From Cocos nucifera (Eukaryota > Streptophyta > Magnoliopsida > Arecales > Arecaceae): DNA of 64,000 nucleotides. The notes under the pieces were generated by a model, which was not told where the DNA came from, searched no databases, and was given only the letters and a program-made list of their open reading frames with translations. Every line of letters begins with the position of its first letter. Within the stretch, counting starts at the first letter, position 1. Of this stretch, positions 1 through 11,393 are shown piece by piece. Where the stretch lies: positions 736,243-800,242 of the forward strand of contig QRFJ01000061.1 in the NCBI GenBank assembly GCA_006176705.1, read 5' to 3'. A program made the translations under genes and the position numbers.

Positions 1-2755
1 AAAGGAAACTCATTGAAAGGGTGGACAGAAAAAGCAGTGGAAGCAGGGGAAAATGCTTTAAGTATGACTAGATGTAGAAAAAATGGGATAAGCAACCCTG
101 TCATGTGAGATGATGAGCAAGACTTGCAGCCAAACCAAATGTACCATCAATAAAAAAGATTTACAAATGAGATCTTAAAAAACAGAGAGGAGGCCAGATG
201 GTTATCATCATGGCCTATGATGAGGATCCTCTGGATACAAATCTAAACAATAAAGTACCATGTGGGCAAAAGAGTCGAGGAAGCACTACCAAAGTTGTTG
301 GAAATGTTATGGACACGATTAAGCTGAAACATGGATGCTTGAAATTTTTTGTTTGCTCATCCAGAATTGTGGGCTTCTAAGTGATAGCTTTTGGTACCAT
401 TAAGGCCAGCGACCACAGCAAACATTGACCAATGTATCTCTGCTCTCTTAGGCACTTACTAACCAACATCTTGAAAATGCCAGAACATTTACAGCAAGTT
501 CTAAGAGCCTCATGAGGCAAAAATTGGTTAATGAGACATCAAACAACAAATGGCCTATATAAGCAGCCAAGCAAATGGAGAACCATGTGAATTAACCAGC
601 CAACAAACATAGATAAAGTTAACTCAAGGCAAGATGAACTTGTTTTAGTGGTTTGTAATCAAGCTTTTAAAATAAAAAAAGATGTCGATAATCCCTAAAG
701 ATGGTGGTATGCTGGAGCTAGACATTAAAATCTAGACTCCTTATTGAACAAATCAGTTGATGTTCACAGGGGCCACTAAAAAATAAAATCTTTTGGATAT
801 ATGTCTAGTTGTCATTTGTTGTCCTAACATTGAAGCTAGGATTAATGTTAGAAGGGCCCGAGAATGATATTGGATTCAAAAAGATCCCCTGATAACTATC
901 ATCTACTATGATTAATTTATAAAGCAAAGAACTAGAGACACTACGGACCATACTTAACATGGTTAAAGAGATGACTCTATGAGCAGACTATCATGACGGC
1001 CAGCCAGGATGCTTAAACATGAATGGCAACAAACCAAGTAACCAGATTTTGTTCATGCCAGCAAGTTAAATGTCCATGGGAAGTAGTCACTTCCAATGTA
1101 AGTATAGGCTCCATATGGTCAAATTGATGACAATTGACAAAGGTCAGCTAAAGTCAAGGGAGGCTATTAAATTTAAGCAAGTTGCTACAAGGAAGAAGCC
1201 ATAGTTTAGCAGAGTCACCAAAGAAGCTGAGGAGGATGTTTCTAACAAGCAGTCACCAGATACAGTTGACAGCAAGAACATTTAAAAGATTTTAATAAAA
1301 GAAACTCAAGTGGGAGAAAATTCTTCCTCCATGTTTAGTTGCAGCATAAGGTAAAGAAAGTGAAAATAGAACATGCTCAATATAGATCGTGAAGAATATA
1401 GATTACAAACGTTACATTGTGCTTTAAAAAGGAGAGAAAGGAAAGTCAAGCAGTGTTAGTAGTGGTAGTGGTTCTCCTGGTGGTGATCATTGTCACGACA
1501 GTGGCAATGGCATAGTGTTGTTGGTTGAGATAGCAATTTCACCTAACAAGAAACTCATCAAAACAAAATAGGACAGGTTCCAGCAAACAACCTTCCCTCA
1601 AATATACTTAAATGGTAAGGAAGCGAAAAGAATCTTAACACTATCCATGAATGTTTAAGTTGCAAACCTTCATTCACAGCTCTCAAGTTCTCTGTGGCTG
1701 ATTATGATCAGAGGTGGGTTAGGCTTTCCTTGTTAAGACTTAAACAAACTCCTACACATTTGCCCCATCAAAATTCAAAGGTGTCCCAAGATGATTGTAG
1801 CAAGGGCGCAGCAAAAATAAAGACTCCAGATAAACAATCCAAAATCACGAGTAAATGATCATTTCGAGCTACAATAATGGTATTAGAGCATGTATCCTGG
1901 CTGAAATGATGGAACTTCAAGAGCAAGCATATTGAAAACATGTAAAGGGTCTTGAGTATGCACATAGATAGTGGCTACATGGTACAAAACTACAAATACT
2001 CTGACTACATAAAGCATTCTCTAAGACCCAATGGATAATGATTCCTTTGATGATTACCCTTTTTCAATAAGCATCTGTCAGTTTAACACAAGGTCTGCCA
2101 TATAGCTGCATGCTATATGGCACCAAACCAAGACTTGGAATGGGGGGTGTAACGAGTCTCAATATGTCGAAACAACCCTCGTACTGGCCATGTGCTTTTT
2201 TCCTCATTTCAAATGTGTATCTTTGCAACTTTTCAGTTTTGATCTATGGCTTAATTAAATGAAATGTTTGATGCTTTTTAATATGAAAAAAGTGCTACGT
2301 AAGAATGCTTCAATGTCATTAAATTTGCATGCACACCTTTAACACATTGCTTCGAAGAAGGCCACTCTCAAATTGCACTATAATGTGAACATCTTGACCA
2401 AATGATCCACCTATTTCTTCTAAAGAAGGCAAGATCACATCCGGATGCCCAATGCAAACATAAAAACTAAAATGAATGCCTCATACAGTTCATACTTGGA
2501 CCTATTAATCTATATCAAATGAACCAACCAAGCGAAAAAGCATGCATTTTCACAATAGCAACATCATAAGTCAAAGAACTCAATGGAAATGGTGTAACAG
2601 TACATCCAACAGGAGCATTTTAATGTAACAGAAAATGATTCATTTTCCAAAAACAGTAACTAAGTTCTTGCATGCTTCATTCATTCAAGGTACCAAACAT
2701 TAAAACTAATTCAACATAACCACAGACTGAATCATGATCGATCCTAAACCCAAAC
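1..2755. other. AT-rich non-genic sequence, nothing recognised
   Basis: No reading frame here resembles a known protein. The longest frames are about 60-65 codons and have no recognisable motif. The part nearest 2755 presumably includes the 3' UTR of the minus-strand proteasome gene, but I see no clear polyadenylation signal that fixes its end. A 65-codon minus-strand frame at 1768-1965 was inspected and not recognised. There are no tandem arrays or obvious transposon ends. Confidence 0.5.
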
Positions 2756-3508
2756 TCAAGATGACTCTGGAGTAGGCTGTGTAACCCCAGACTTCACCAG
2801 CAACTTACTGAGCGCCTCCGGCAAGCAAACCTGGTATTTCACATCTCCTGATGGCAACAGAAAGATCTCTGCAAGCTCAAGCTTTTCAGCAGTAAGGCTT
2901 GTGCTATCCATTGTCTTGCTTAGAACTTTGAGAGCAAGTGCAACCGCCTCCTCCCTAGTGATGTCTTCCTTGTAGTCCTGCTTCAGCATTGACTGTGCTG
3001 CCTGGTTGTTAGCTCCAATTGCCGCTGCCTTCCACCCACCGTAGTTCCCACTGGGGTCACTCATGTAGAGCTGGAAGCCAAAGTTCTTGTCCCAGCCAGC
3101 AAAAAGGAATGAGACACCAAAGGGGCGGAGGCCACCAAACTGGGTGTAGCCCTGTTTGGTATCACAGAGGGACTGCACTAGCTGCTCAACAGGCATAGGC
3201 TCCTGGTAGGAAAAGGTGTAGCGCTGGGCCTGGACGCGAGCAGTGTTGATGAGAATGTTGGCATCAGACATGATGCCGGCAACAGCACAGGCAAGGTGGT
3301 CATCAATCTTGTACATCTTCTCGGTGGACTTCGAGGTCTGGAGGAGCTTCGAGGTCACCTTCTTCTCACCAACAAGGACAACACCATCAGTGGCCAGGAT
3401 GCCAATGGCCGACCCTGCATTCCCAATAGCCTCCATTGCATACTCGACCTGGTACAACCGCCCCTCAGGGGAGAAGATTGTGGTTCGGCTATCATATCGG
3501 CGAGACAT
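2756..3508 (-). CDS. PAC1: 20S proteasome subunit alpha type-4 (alpha-3 in plant naming)
   Basis: The 250-residue product is a structural alpha-ring subunit of the 20S core of the 26S proteasome, which degrades ubiquitinated proteins in cytosol and nucleus. The N-terminus (MSRRYDSRTTIFSPEGRLYQ) holds the proteasome alpha-type signature, followed by VEYAMEAI; these gate and ring-contact residues mark the alpha family. GxxAxGI near residue 35, AVAGIMSDAN near 75 and the segment from FGGLRPFGVS near 125 to SDPSGNYGGWKA near 150 are typical of alpha type-4. Length matches the plant family (about 250). The frame is open for two codons upstream, but these read TTG AGA, so the ATG at 3508-3506 is the start. 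The coding region is a single exon, as in other plants from memory. A likely intron lies in the 5' UTR. Alpha subunits have no catalytic threonine, so none is expected. The C-terminal tail is short and polar. Confidence 0.97.
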   Translation of the reverse strand: MSRRYDSRTTIFSPEGRLYQVEYAMEAIGNAGSAIGILATDGVVLVGEKKVTSKLLQTSKSTEKMYKIDDHLACAVAGIMSDANILINTARVQAQRYTFSYQEPMPVEQLVQSLCDTKQGYTQFGGLRPFGVSFLFAGWDKNFGFQLYMSDPSGNYGGWKAAAIGANNQAAQSMLKQDYKEDITREEAVALALKVLSKTMDSTSLTAEKLELAEIFLLPSGDVKYQVCLPEALSKLLVKSGVTQPTPESS

Positions 3509-3520
3509 TCTCAAAGATCA

Positions 3521-4393
3521 CTGCAGGAGCAAAACAATAAAAGGTGTAAACTTCAGACAAGATTGGAGCCAAAAAACATGGGGCTAAAAAAGAACAGCAT
3601 AAAATCACGGATATATTTAGCCGGTGATAAGAAAATTTTTGTGGCCGTATTCTATTATCAGGAGGCAGAACAAAAAATAGAAACGAAAACTGCATAAGAA
3701 GACAAAAGAAAAAAAGAAAAACAAAATCAAATCTTGGACCAGATGAAACCATGGAACATAAAAATGAAAACATGGAAGCAGGTAAATAATGCAGAAAAAT
3801 ATGAAGAAGGTCGCGGTCTGATAATTGTATCAGCGAGAACGGTTATTACATTACAATAGAAATTACAAAGTTCAGAGAAGCAAAGAAATCACAGGGCTAG
3901 AGAAGCATTCAACCGCATAAATATCAAATGATGATTCTAAAATTCTTGCACTTCAAACACTTGAGAATGCAGTTCTACAACAAATACACGAAAAAAAAAC
4001 TAAGAAAAAAGTAAAAAAGATAGAATCATAAGATATATTGGTGGAAAATATCAGGAAAACAAACAGAAGGGCAGGGAAATGATCTGAATATTAGAGAAAT
4101 AAGATATCTTGAACGGCCGCTGTAGCTTGGTGCTAAAGAAATCACCGGATGGAGTGAAATCGATTATAACCCAGCAGAAAATGGCCAGATATCTAGGATG
4201 TTCCCATCGATCACTCCAAAAATCAAATTTTGAGTCCTGATTCAAACCCTAGATTCGTCCTCCCTCGGGCCACTGGGGCCGCGGCTACAAGTTCTAAAAT
4301 AAAGAAAGAAAAGGAGAAAAAGGAAAGATCGAACACAGAGAAGAGAAACTAGATTAGAAAAACAATACGAAGGAGAGGAGAGGAAGGTGAAAC
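3521..4393 (-). other. Predicted 5' UTR intron of PAC1
   Basis: On the minus strand the sequence CCAG|GTTTCACC at 4393 looks like a splice donor and GCTCCTGCAG|TGATC at 3521 looks like an acceptor. The acceptor lies 12 bases before the ATG. Between them is about 870 bp of T-rich sequence (minus strand), as expected of a plant intron. The reading frames inside it have no protein similarity. Leader introns are common in plant proteasome genes and often raise expression. No transcript was available to confirm it. Confidence 0.6.
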
Positions 4394-4465
4394 CTGGATC
4401 GAGAGAGGAGAGACGCCGGAGGCTACTGAGCGAGGAGAGAAGAAAACGACGCAAAGATTGGGGAA
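4394..4465 (-). other. Predicted 5' UTR exon 1 of PAC1
   Basis: This is a pyrimidine-rich leader on the minus strand, running from a start site placed by the upstream TATA-like box to the splice donor at 4393. The upstream boundary is an estimate. Confidence 0.4.
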
Positions 4466-4488
4466 GCGGCAACGGTTCGGTTCGGGGG

Positions 4489-4625
4489 CTTTTATGTCGC
4501 TTTGTTGGACCAAAGAACAGTTGCACGCGGTTTGGTCAACCGCGCATGTTTGAGCCTGGCCCAAGTTTTACCTTTAATCTAAATTTTGGACTCGGACCCA
4601 ATTTATTAATTAAGTTCATTGGGCC
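4489..4625 (-). promoter_or_regulatory. Candidate PAC1 core promoter (TATA-like box and site II motifs)
   Basis: Read on the minus strand, ACATAAAAG (4489-4497) could serve as a TATA-like box about 25-30 bases before the inferred transcription start. Two GGCCCA/TGGGCC motifs occur at 4558-4563 and 4620-4625. These match the site II (TCP-bound) elements found upstream of many plant housekeeping and proteasome genes. Assignment is by position and motif only. Confidence 0.4.
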
Positions 4626-6009
4626 AGATCGATCTAAAATTTAAATCCAGCATGTTTATGTTAAGCTCATGCAGGTATGATCCGGATCCAACCAAAATTA
4701 TTGAGGTATTAGTCGAGTCGAGTTGAGTCAGCAACCCAGGTCCAGCATTTAGCTTTTCTTCTATATAATAACTAATAATTAAATATAAAGTCATTATATT
4801 TGTTCAATGAGTTTAAAAATTAATTTAAACATAAATTTTTATATAAAAGATTTCAATTTTATCCACGAAGCTGATCATTCTTATGATTCCAGTTTACAAA
4901 CTATAACTTTCGAAAATATGTATTTTTATACTTCCAAAATATATGATAAATATTTAAACATAATTAAGCCAAAGTACGACAGGGGAGATAGGGTTGTTGA
5001 GATGAATGGAAAGAGATTAATTTAAAAGATGATGCATTTAATGAATAGGAAAAGTTATCTTAGATGAAGGAGAATGGGTTTATATGATTAGCATACATGA
5101 GCACATTACATATTTGATAGCGGTAAAAATTATAATAAAAAATTATACTTTGATTAGGTTATATATACAAACTAGTAAAAAAATTAAATGTTGAAATTTT
5201 ATGATTTTTAATCTGTAGAGATAAAAGGTGATTAATATAACAAATAAGGTAATATTTTTAATATTAAAATATAGATTATAAGTAATAATAAACTTGAAAT
5301 GTAAGATTTACACTACAAAAAACAAAAATAATAAAAATTTAAAAATTCTTAATAGAAATCAAAATCATACTTTAAAAATAAAAGTATAAATTTAACTAAT
5401 AAAAATAAAGAAATAAAATTTCATAACATAGATAATTTGTAATAATAAAAAATAGAAAATATAAAGGAAATGTGATGTAGATCTTAGGAATGATAAAAGA
5501 AAACTTATTGAGAAATATCTGTTTAAATTACAAAAAGGAATAGAAACAAAATTTAAGTAACAAAAGAAAAGTAACCATCTAAAAAATGCAAAATGACAAG
5601 AATTACAAAATTAAATTCATGAAATAAAAAAATCTAAATATATATTCTCCGCAATCAACATAAATTTACTTAATATTCTTTTATTTTATTTAACAAAGTT
5701 CTTTTGAGTACAAACAGGTTAGTTTTGGATATTCATAAATTTTTAAATAAGTAGCAATCAGCTTTATGAATAGATAAGGGAAGACATGGACGGTTAACGG
5801 CTTCGCCGCAACCAATTTACTATGATAACAATAAATTAATTCTACGCAAGTAGAAGAATTTTAACTAGACCATTTAAAAAGATTTTAAAGAATTCAAGAT
5901 TATATTTTTGAATGAGTAATTTAGTTTGAATAACTTTTATTAAAAACATGAGAATTCAATAACTTTAAAAAATATCAAATAAATATTATAATATATCTCT
6001 ATTTATAAA
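4626..6009. other. AT-rich intergenic sequence
   Basis: Mostly low-complexity A/T sequence. The first 120 bases are less AT-rich and contain degenerate GAGTCGAGTTGAG-type sequence that may be an old transposon end. No gene, RNA gene or clear repeat boundary was seen. Confidence 0.4.
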
Positions 6010-6241
6010 TGTTGGTACAGAATCTGATCGACATCGGATCGAGCTGGAGTTGAGGAAGAAAAGATCGCCGTCGGTGATCCGCAAAATAAAATCTCGTTCG
6101 GAATCGATGATGGTGGCTTTGACAGGATCCTTCAACGATCAAATTAGCTCTTCTGGCCAACAGGAATGGAATACTCAGAAAAGGATTCAGCAGAGTTTTG
6201 GGAAGGAGAAGGAAGCTTAGAGAAAATGTATCTGGAGGGTT

Positions 6242-6250
6242 CCTTTTATA
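6242..6250 (-). promoter_or_regulatory. TATA box of the solo LTR
   Basis: Minus strand TATAAAAGG lies about 230 bases before the LTR end. The same box occurs at the equivalent place in the other two LTRs (9352 and 14437), so it is probably the U3 promoter. Confidence 0.5.
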
Positions 6251-6266
6251 GATGGAGCCCGAAGTA

Positions 6267-6575
6267 GACTGATAGTGACAGTCATAGCCGTCCGGTAGCT
6301 GATCGCTCGGGGCTGCATGGAATTTATTATAGAAAGGAGCACCACCTATAGCAGACTGATAGTGACAGCCGTAGCCATCTGGTAGCTGACCGTTCGGGAC
6401 CGCATGAGATTTGTTACAAAAAGGGGTGCTGCCTGCAGCAGACTGATAGTGACAACCATAGTCGTCTGATAGCTGACCGCTCGGAACCGTGTGGAGCTTG
6501 TTATGGAGAGGAGCGCCGTCTGCAGCAGATTGATAGTGACAGCCATAGCCGTCCGGTACTGAGCCGTTCGGGGCC
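6267..6575 (-). repeat. 87-bp tandem repeat in the solo LTR
   Basis: The anchor GA(C/T)TGATAGTGACA recurs at 6267, 6354, 6441 and 6528, exactly 87 bases apart each time. That makes about 3.5 imperfect copies. The period is a multiple of three, so the reading frame stays open across the array (5999-6577, minus), but the encoded peptide is a by-product. Confidence 0.85.
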
Positions 6576-6649
6576 ACGTGGAGGGGTGAAGAGTTTTGAC
6601 GTATGTCAATTCCATAGGAATTCGACTCTTAAAAAAATACGACTAAAGA

Positions 6650-7790
6650 GGATCATCCGGGAGGAATACTACTTGAAATCTGAAAGTAATCCGCTGGAGG
6701 AATCCGGATGGAGTTCGACTGATGGAGAAGTCCAGAAGGAGTCCGACTGAAGAAGTTCGACTGGTGGAGAAGTTCGACTGAAGAAGAAGTTTGGCTCCTA
6801 AAGAAATTCGACTGAAGGAGAAGTTCGAAAGGAGCTCGACTCCTGAAGGAATCCAACTAAAGAAAAAGTTCGAAAGGAGTTGGGCTCCTGGAGGAATCCA
6901 ATTAAAGGAGAAGTCCGAAAGGAGTTGGGCTCCTGGAGGAATCCGACTGAAGAAAAAGTCCGTAGGGAGTTCGGCTCCTGGAGGAATCTGATTGAAGTAA
7001 AAATTCGAAGGGAGTTCAGCTCCAGAAAGAATCCGATTGAAGAAGAAGTTCGAAAGGAGTTTGACTTCTGAAGGAATTCGATTGAAGGAGAAGTCTGAAG
7101 GGAGTTAGACTCCTAAAGGAATCTGACTGAAGAAGAGGTCCGAAAGAAGTTCGGCTGCTGGAGGAATCTATCTGAAGGAGAGGTTTGGAAGGAGTTTGGC
7201 TCTAGGAGAAATCCATCTAAAGGAGAGGTTCAGAGGGAGTTTGACTCCTGAAGAAATCTGACTGAAGTAGAAGTCCGTGGGGAGCAGCTCCTAGAGGAAT
7301 CTGACTGAGGAAGAAGTTCGAAGGAAGTTGGGCTCCTGAAGGAATCCGATTGAAGAAAAAGTCCGTAGGAAGTTCGGCTCCTAAAGGAATCCGACTGAAG
7401 AAGAGGTTCGGAAGGAGTTCGGCTCCTGGAGGAATTCGATTGAAGGAGAAATTCGGAGGAAGTTCGGCTCCTGAAGAAATCCGATTGAGGAAGAAGTTCG
7501 GAGGAAGTTTGGCTCCTAGAGAAATTCGATTGAAGGAGAAGTCTGAAAAGAGTTAGGCTCCTCGAGGAATCCGACTGAAGGAGAAGTTCGGAGGGAGTTC
7601 AGCTCCTGAAGGAATCCGACTGAAGGAGAGGTTCGGAAGGAGTTTGGCTCATGGAGGAATCCATCTGAAGGAGAGATCCGGAGGAAGTTTGGCTCTTGAA
7701 GGAAGCAGACTAAAGAAAAAATCTAGAAGGAGTTCGGCTCCTGAATAAATTTGACTGAAGGAAAAATTCGGAAGGAGTTCAGTTAAAGTT
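6650..7790 (-). repeat. 45-bp minisatellite in the solo LTR (about 25 units)
   Basis: Units read GTTCGGAAGGAGTTCGGCTC followed by CTGGAGGAATTCGATTGAAGGAG (plus strand) and recur about every 45 bases with many substitutions. The period is a multiple of three, which creates long artificial frames with a 15-residue repeat around SSAPGGI. The same unit is present, with fewer copies, in both LTRs of the neighbouring element. Confidence 0.85.
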
Positions 7791-7910
7791 CGACCGCTGG
7801 AGGGGTTCGGTTGAGGTCCGACCATTAGAGGAGAATTTTCGATCGATTATCAGTTGAATTAGGCTAAGCATCAGACTAAACTCTGGTGGGAGCGAAATTT
7901 ATCCCTAACA

Positions 7911-8755
7911 ATAAGGTTGAAAATAAGGTCGTAAAATGAACTTACATTCATATTCACAATTTTTAAAGTTGAGATATCAGTTATCTTAATAGTTGATCGA
8001 TGCTAAAATTAATTAAGATATTATTTTTTTTATCTCATTTGAAAGGAAGGTGGGGGAAAAAATAATAAAAGAATCAAGTTATTTTGAAATATTGATCGAT
8101 ATAAAACTAACAAAGAATTTCTTACCATATAGGATAAGAGACGAAAGCAAATTTTTTTTTTATATTTAATAAAATATCTAATTATATTTTTATCCTTTCA
8201 AAATTGTAATTTATATATTTAACCTTATAGTCATTATATTTTATAAGTTTATCACCTCTATCACTCTCTCGTTAGATATGTCATTATCTTGAAGGTTAAA
8301 TAATATCAAAAAATAACTTATAGTACTACTAAAAAGTATTTTTATCATTTTAGGATCAACTTATGGAGTTTTTAGTAAGAATAAAATTATGATTTTGCAT
8401 ACTCTCATTTTTTTCTCCCATCTTAAAGAAAAATTAAAATTTCTAACCATATAAAACTTTTTTCTCTCTTCTTCCTCTCCACTCTCAAAACCATAACATA
8501 AGAGGAGAGGAGAAAATACATTAATGATAACTGCAAGTGACAACCTCAATGGTGATGAACTTAACGATGACAACTTCAACGAGGTAATTTAGAAAGTGGC
8601 CATAGCTCCAGGGTCTTTCTATCTATCTTCTTTTCCCTCTATCTATAATAATATTATCCTTTTTAGTTTTTTTAGGCCAATATATTACTTATCTCGATGG
8701 ATGATTAATAGTAAAAGTTATTAAGATTTTTTTTTTATCTTAACTAAATAAAAAG
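7911..8755. other. AT-rich sequence between two retroelements
   Basis: Low-complexity A/T-rich DNA with no gene or repeat boundary recognised. The 72-codon minus-strand frame at 8361-8579 has no recognisable motif. Confidence 0.4.
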
Positions 8756-9594
8756 TATTGAAAATAAATCCAACTTCCGCTGAAGTCCAGTCTGATGCTT
8801 AGCCTAATGCAACTGATAATCACGAAAGAGCTTCGATAAAAAATTCTCCTCTAGCAATCAGACCCCAGCCAAACTCCTCCAACGGCCAAACCTTAGCCAA
8901 ACTTTTTCAGCCGATCGAATTTCTCAGTGGCCAAACCTCAGTCGGACTCCTCCAAAAGCCGAACTCCTTTTGGATCTCTTCTTCAGTCGAGTGCCTATAG
9001 GAGCCGAACTCCTTCCGAATTTCTTCTTCAGTCAAGTTCCTTAAGAGCCAAACTTCTTCCAGACTCCTCCAACAATCGGATTTCGCCAAGAGTCGAACTA
9101 TTTTCGAACTTCTCCTTCAATCAGATTCCTTTAAGAGCCGAACTCCTTACGAACTTCTTCTTTAGTCGAATTTCGAACGCCTGCTTCCTCCGGACGGTTA
9201 TGACTCTTATTTATTAGTCTACTATAGGCAACCCCACTATCGGACAGTTATGATTGTCATTATCAATCTATTACGAGCGACACCATTCTCCATAATAAAT
9301 TCTACGTAGTCCAGAGCAATCCACTATCAGATGGTTACAATAAGCTCCATCTATAAAAAGAGATCCTTCAGATATGTTTTCTCTAAGCTCTTGACTCCTT
9401 TTCCAAAATTCTATTGAATTTATATCCAAGCACTCCATTTCTGTTGGCCAGAAGAGCTGACTTGATCGTCGGAGGATCCTATTGGAGCCACTACCATCGA
9501 CTTCGGATAGAACTTTATTTTGTAGGTCACCGACGATGACCTCATCTTCTCCAACTCCAGCTCGATCCGACGTCAATCAGATTCTACACTAATA
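8756..9594 (+). repeat. 5' LTR (839 bp)
   Basis: The start TATTGAAAATAAATCC aligns without gaps to TGTTGGGAATAAACCC of the 3' LTR, and the end CAGATTCTACACTAATA aligns to CAGATTCTGCACCAATA. The terminal TG and CA have decayed. A TATAAAAAG box is at 9352-9360. About five copies of the 45-bp repeat are present (about 8930-9175), against about 18 in the 3' LTR. Confidence 0.85.
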
Positions 9595-9597
9595 GGA

Positions 9598-9613
9598 TTG
9601 GCGCTAGAAGGAG
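9598..9613 (+). other. Candidate primer-binding site
   Basis: TTGGCGCTAGAAGGAG starts four bases after the 5' LTR. The TGG is complementary to the CCA end of a tRNA, as expected of a primer site. I did not identify the tRNA. Confidence 0.55.
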
Positions 9614-9815
9614 AGCCTTCTGTTTCTGAGGTTTCCTTGATCTTAAAGAAGTGCTTAGTAGCAATCTCTCTTCTTCTTCTCTAGAGTTCTTTCTGAAAAA
9701 AAAACCTCCCAGGAAAAATTTGACTCGATGATCAACGGCCTCTACAGTCAGATCCCATCCAGATCAATCCGTTTCTACTTTAGCTCCGATAACTCAATCT
9801 CCACCTGCAGCCATA

Positions 9816-11074
9816 ATGGATGTGGAGCAGTTCAACCTGCTAGTCCAGCAGATTTGCAGTCTCACGGAGATGGTGCAGGCCATACATCGACAGGCTCCAA
9901 TGCCAATTCAACTGGAGCAGGCTCTTTCGAAGCCCCATGATCCGATTGGAGGATGGTCGACTCGGGCTAGCCGATCGGTGACCTCTGAAATGGAGCAATA
10001 GAGGGTGGAGAGCCATTGCTCGGACCATGATTCAACTCTGGGGGAAGCTTTGCTTCCGTCCCACTAGAAAACTCTGGAGATCAATAATCGTGAAGATCTT
10101 CTAAATCAAAGACTCCAGAAAATGAGCTGATGGATTGAAGAACTCCGCCACATTGCTCCGACTCTCCATGACGACGTTTGCACCAATCCCCCTTTCTCTC
10201 CCCAAATTATGCAAGAGCCCATTCCGTCGAACTTTAAGCTTCCCCAACTTGAAAGCTACAATAGAACTTCTGATTCTATCAATCATCTAGAGGCTTTCTG
10301 AACCATGATGCTGCTCCACGGCACGCCAAACACCATCTTATGCTAAGCTTTTCCATCTATCTTAAAGAAAGTAGTAAGAAACTAGTACTCAACGTTGAAG
10401 CCAGGTACGATCTTCTCATTTGATCAGATGAGCCATTAGTTTGTGGCTCACTTCGTCAGCAGCCGACGTCCTCGTCAAGGTTTAGAATCCTTGATGAATA
10501 TTAAGCAGAAGGAGGAAGAATCTATTCGGGCTTATGTCACCTGATTTAATACTGTTGTATTGGAGGTCTGGAACCTAGACCAATCTGTTGTAATGGCCGC
10601 ACTCAAGGGCGGCCTTCAGAAAAATGATTTGCTGTTCTCCTTAGAGAAAAAGTACCCCAAGAACTTTGCCGATCTGCTAGCTTGGGCTGAGGGATTTGCC
10701 CATGCAGAAAAAGCCTTCAAGTTGAAGGATGAAGAAGCCGCAGGAGAACGGCAGGCGGGCGAGTTTAATAGACCCACCACCGAAGGAGGGTCGAATGAAG
10801 TTCGGCCGTGCTCAAGGACTCCCCTCGAACGCAAGCAAGTCCGAACTCCTTCTCAAGCTCGTCATCAAAGAAGCCCTGACAGAAGAGCATGAAGAAGTTC
10901 TCCCCCTGAAAAATTCCACAACTACGCCCCCTTAATGCTCCTAAAACTCAAGTTCTGATGGAAATTAAGAATCAGCTACCAAGATCAGAAGAATTACGAT
11001 CTCCCCTAAACAAGCACAGTCGAAGTAAGTATTGTCTCTACCATCATGACCATGGCCACGATACTGAAAAATGC
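9816..11074 (+). pseudogene. Decayed retrotransposon gag
   Basis: Gag would form the particle that packages element RNA. A start codon at 9816 (MDVEQFNLLVQQ) opens a frame that is interrupted by several stops (the first at about 9999) but stays in register to about 10892. The central part (about 10220-10720) has the plant retrotransposon gag domain, with pieces such as LKPGTIFSFDQMSH and MAALKGGLQKNDLLFSLEKK. After a frameshift, a zinc-knuckle-like Cys/His cluster (YCLYHHDHGHDTEKC) lies at 11030-11074. With this many stops it cannot make a full protein. Nothing like protease or integrase follows it; the minisatellite begins about 320 bases further on. Confidence 0.8.
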
Positions 11075-11393
11075 ATTCAGCTCTACAATGAAATCGAGAA
11101 GCTCATCAGGAGAGGCTGACTAGATCGATTCCTCAGACGTCGATCTGAAACAAGAAGAGAGCAACCAAGGGCTCTTTCGCAATCGAAAGAGACCCAGGAG
11201 GAGGGGTCTTAAAGAAGCCAATCCCTACGTGGAAGTATCAATACCATGATCGGAGGACATCTGAAAACTTGCAATATCGTTAACCACTTTTCAATAGAGA
11301 ATTCTTATTTCAACATTTCTGCCTTTTATGAATTATAACAAAAAAAGATTAAGCTGGACTTCATTTGTAGGCCAGATAGAAGGCTTCTAGTAT

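Larger units (their letters stand above)
6010..7910 (-). mobile_element. Solo LTR of a gypsy-like retrotransposon (1.9 kb, minus strand)
   Basis: Reverse-complemented, this segment starts TGTTAGGGATAAATTTCG and ends CTGTACCAACA, so it has the TG...CA ends of an LTR. It aligns from end to end with the two LTRs of the element at 8756-14679: the start block, the TTAGCCTAAT block, the TATA box and the terminal CAGATTCTG block all match. Five-base flanks ATAAA (6005-6009) and ATAAG (7911-7915) look like a target-site duplication with one mismatch. No internal region is attached, so it is most likely the product of LTR-LTR recombination. It is longer than its relatives because its internal minisatellites have more copies. 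Confidence 0.85.

Noticed and set aside
3243..3697. Plus-strand frames of 114 and 133 codons overlapping PAC1
   Set aside because: They are antisense shadows of a well-identified proteasome gene and its leader intron.
6791..7556. Open frames encoding a 15-residue repeat (6791-6991, 7350-7556) as a possible repetitive protein gene
   Set aside because: The frames follow from a 45-bp minisatellite within an LTR, have no stable start and end, and occur in several frames and both strands.
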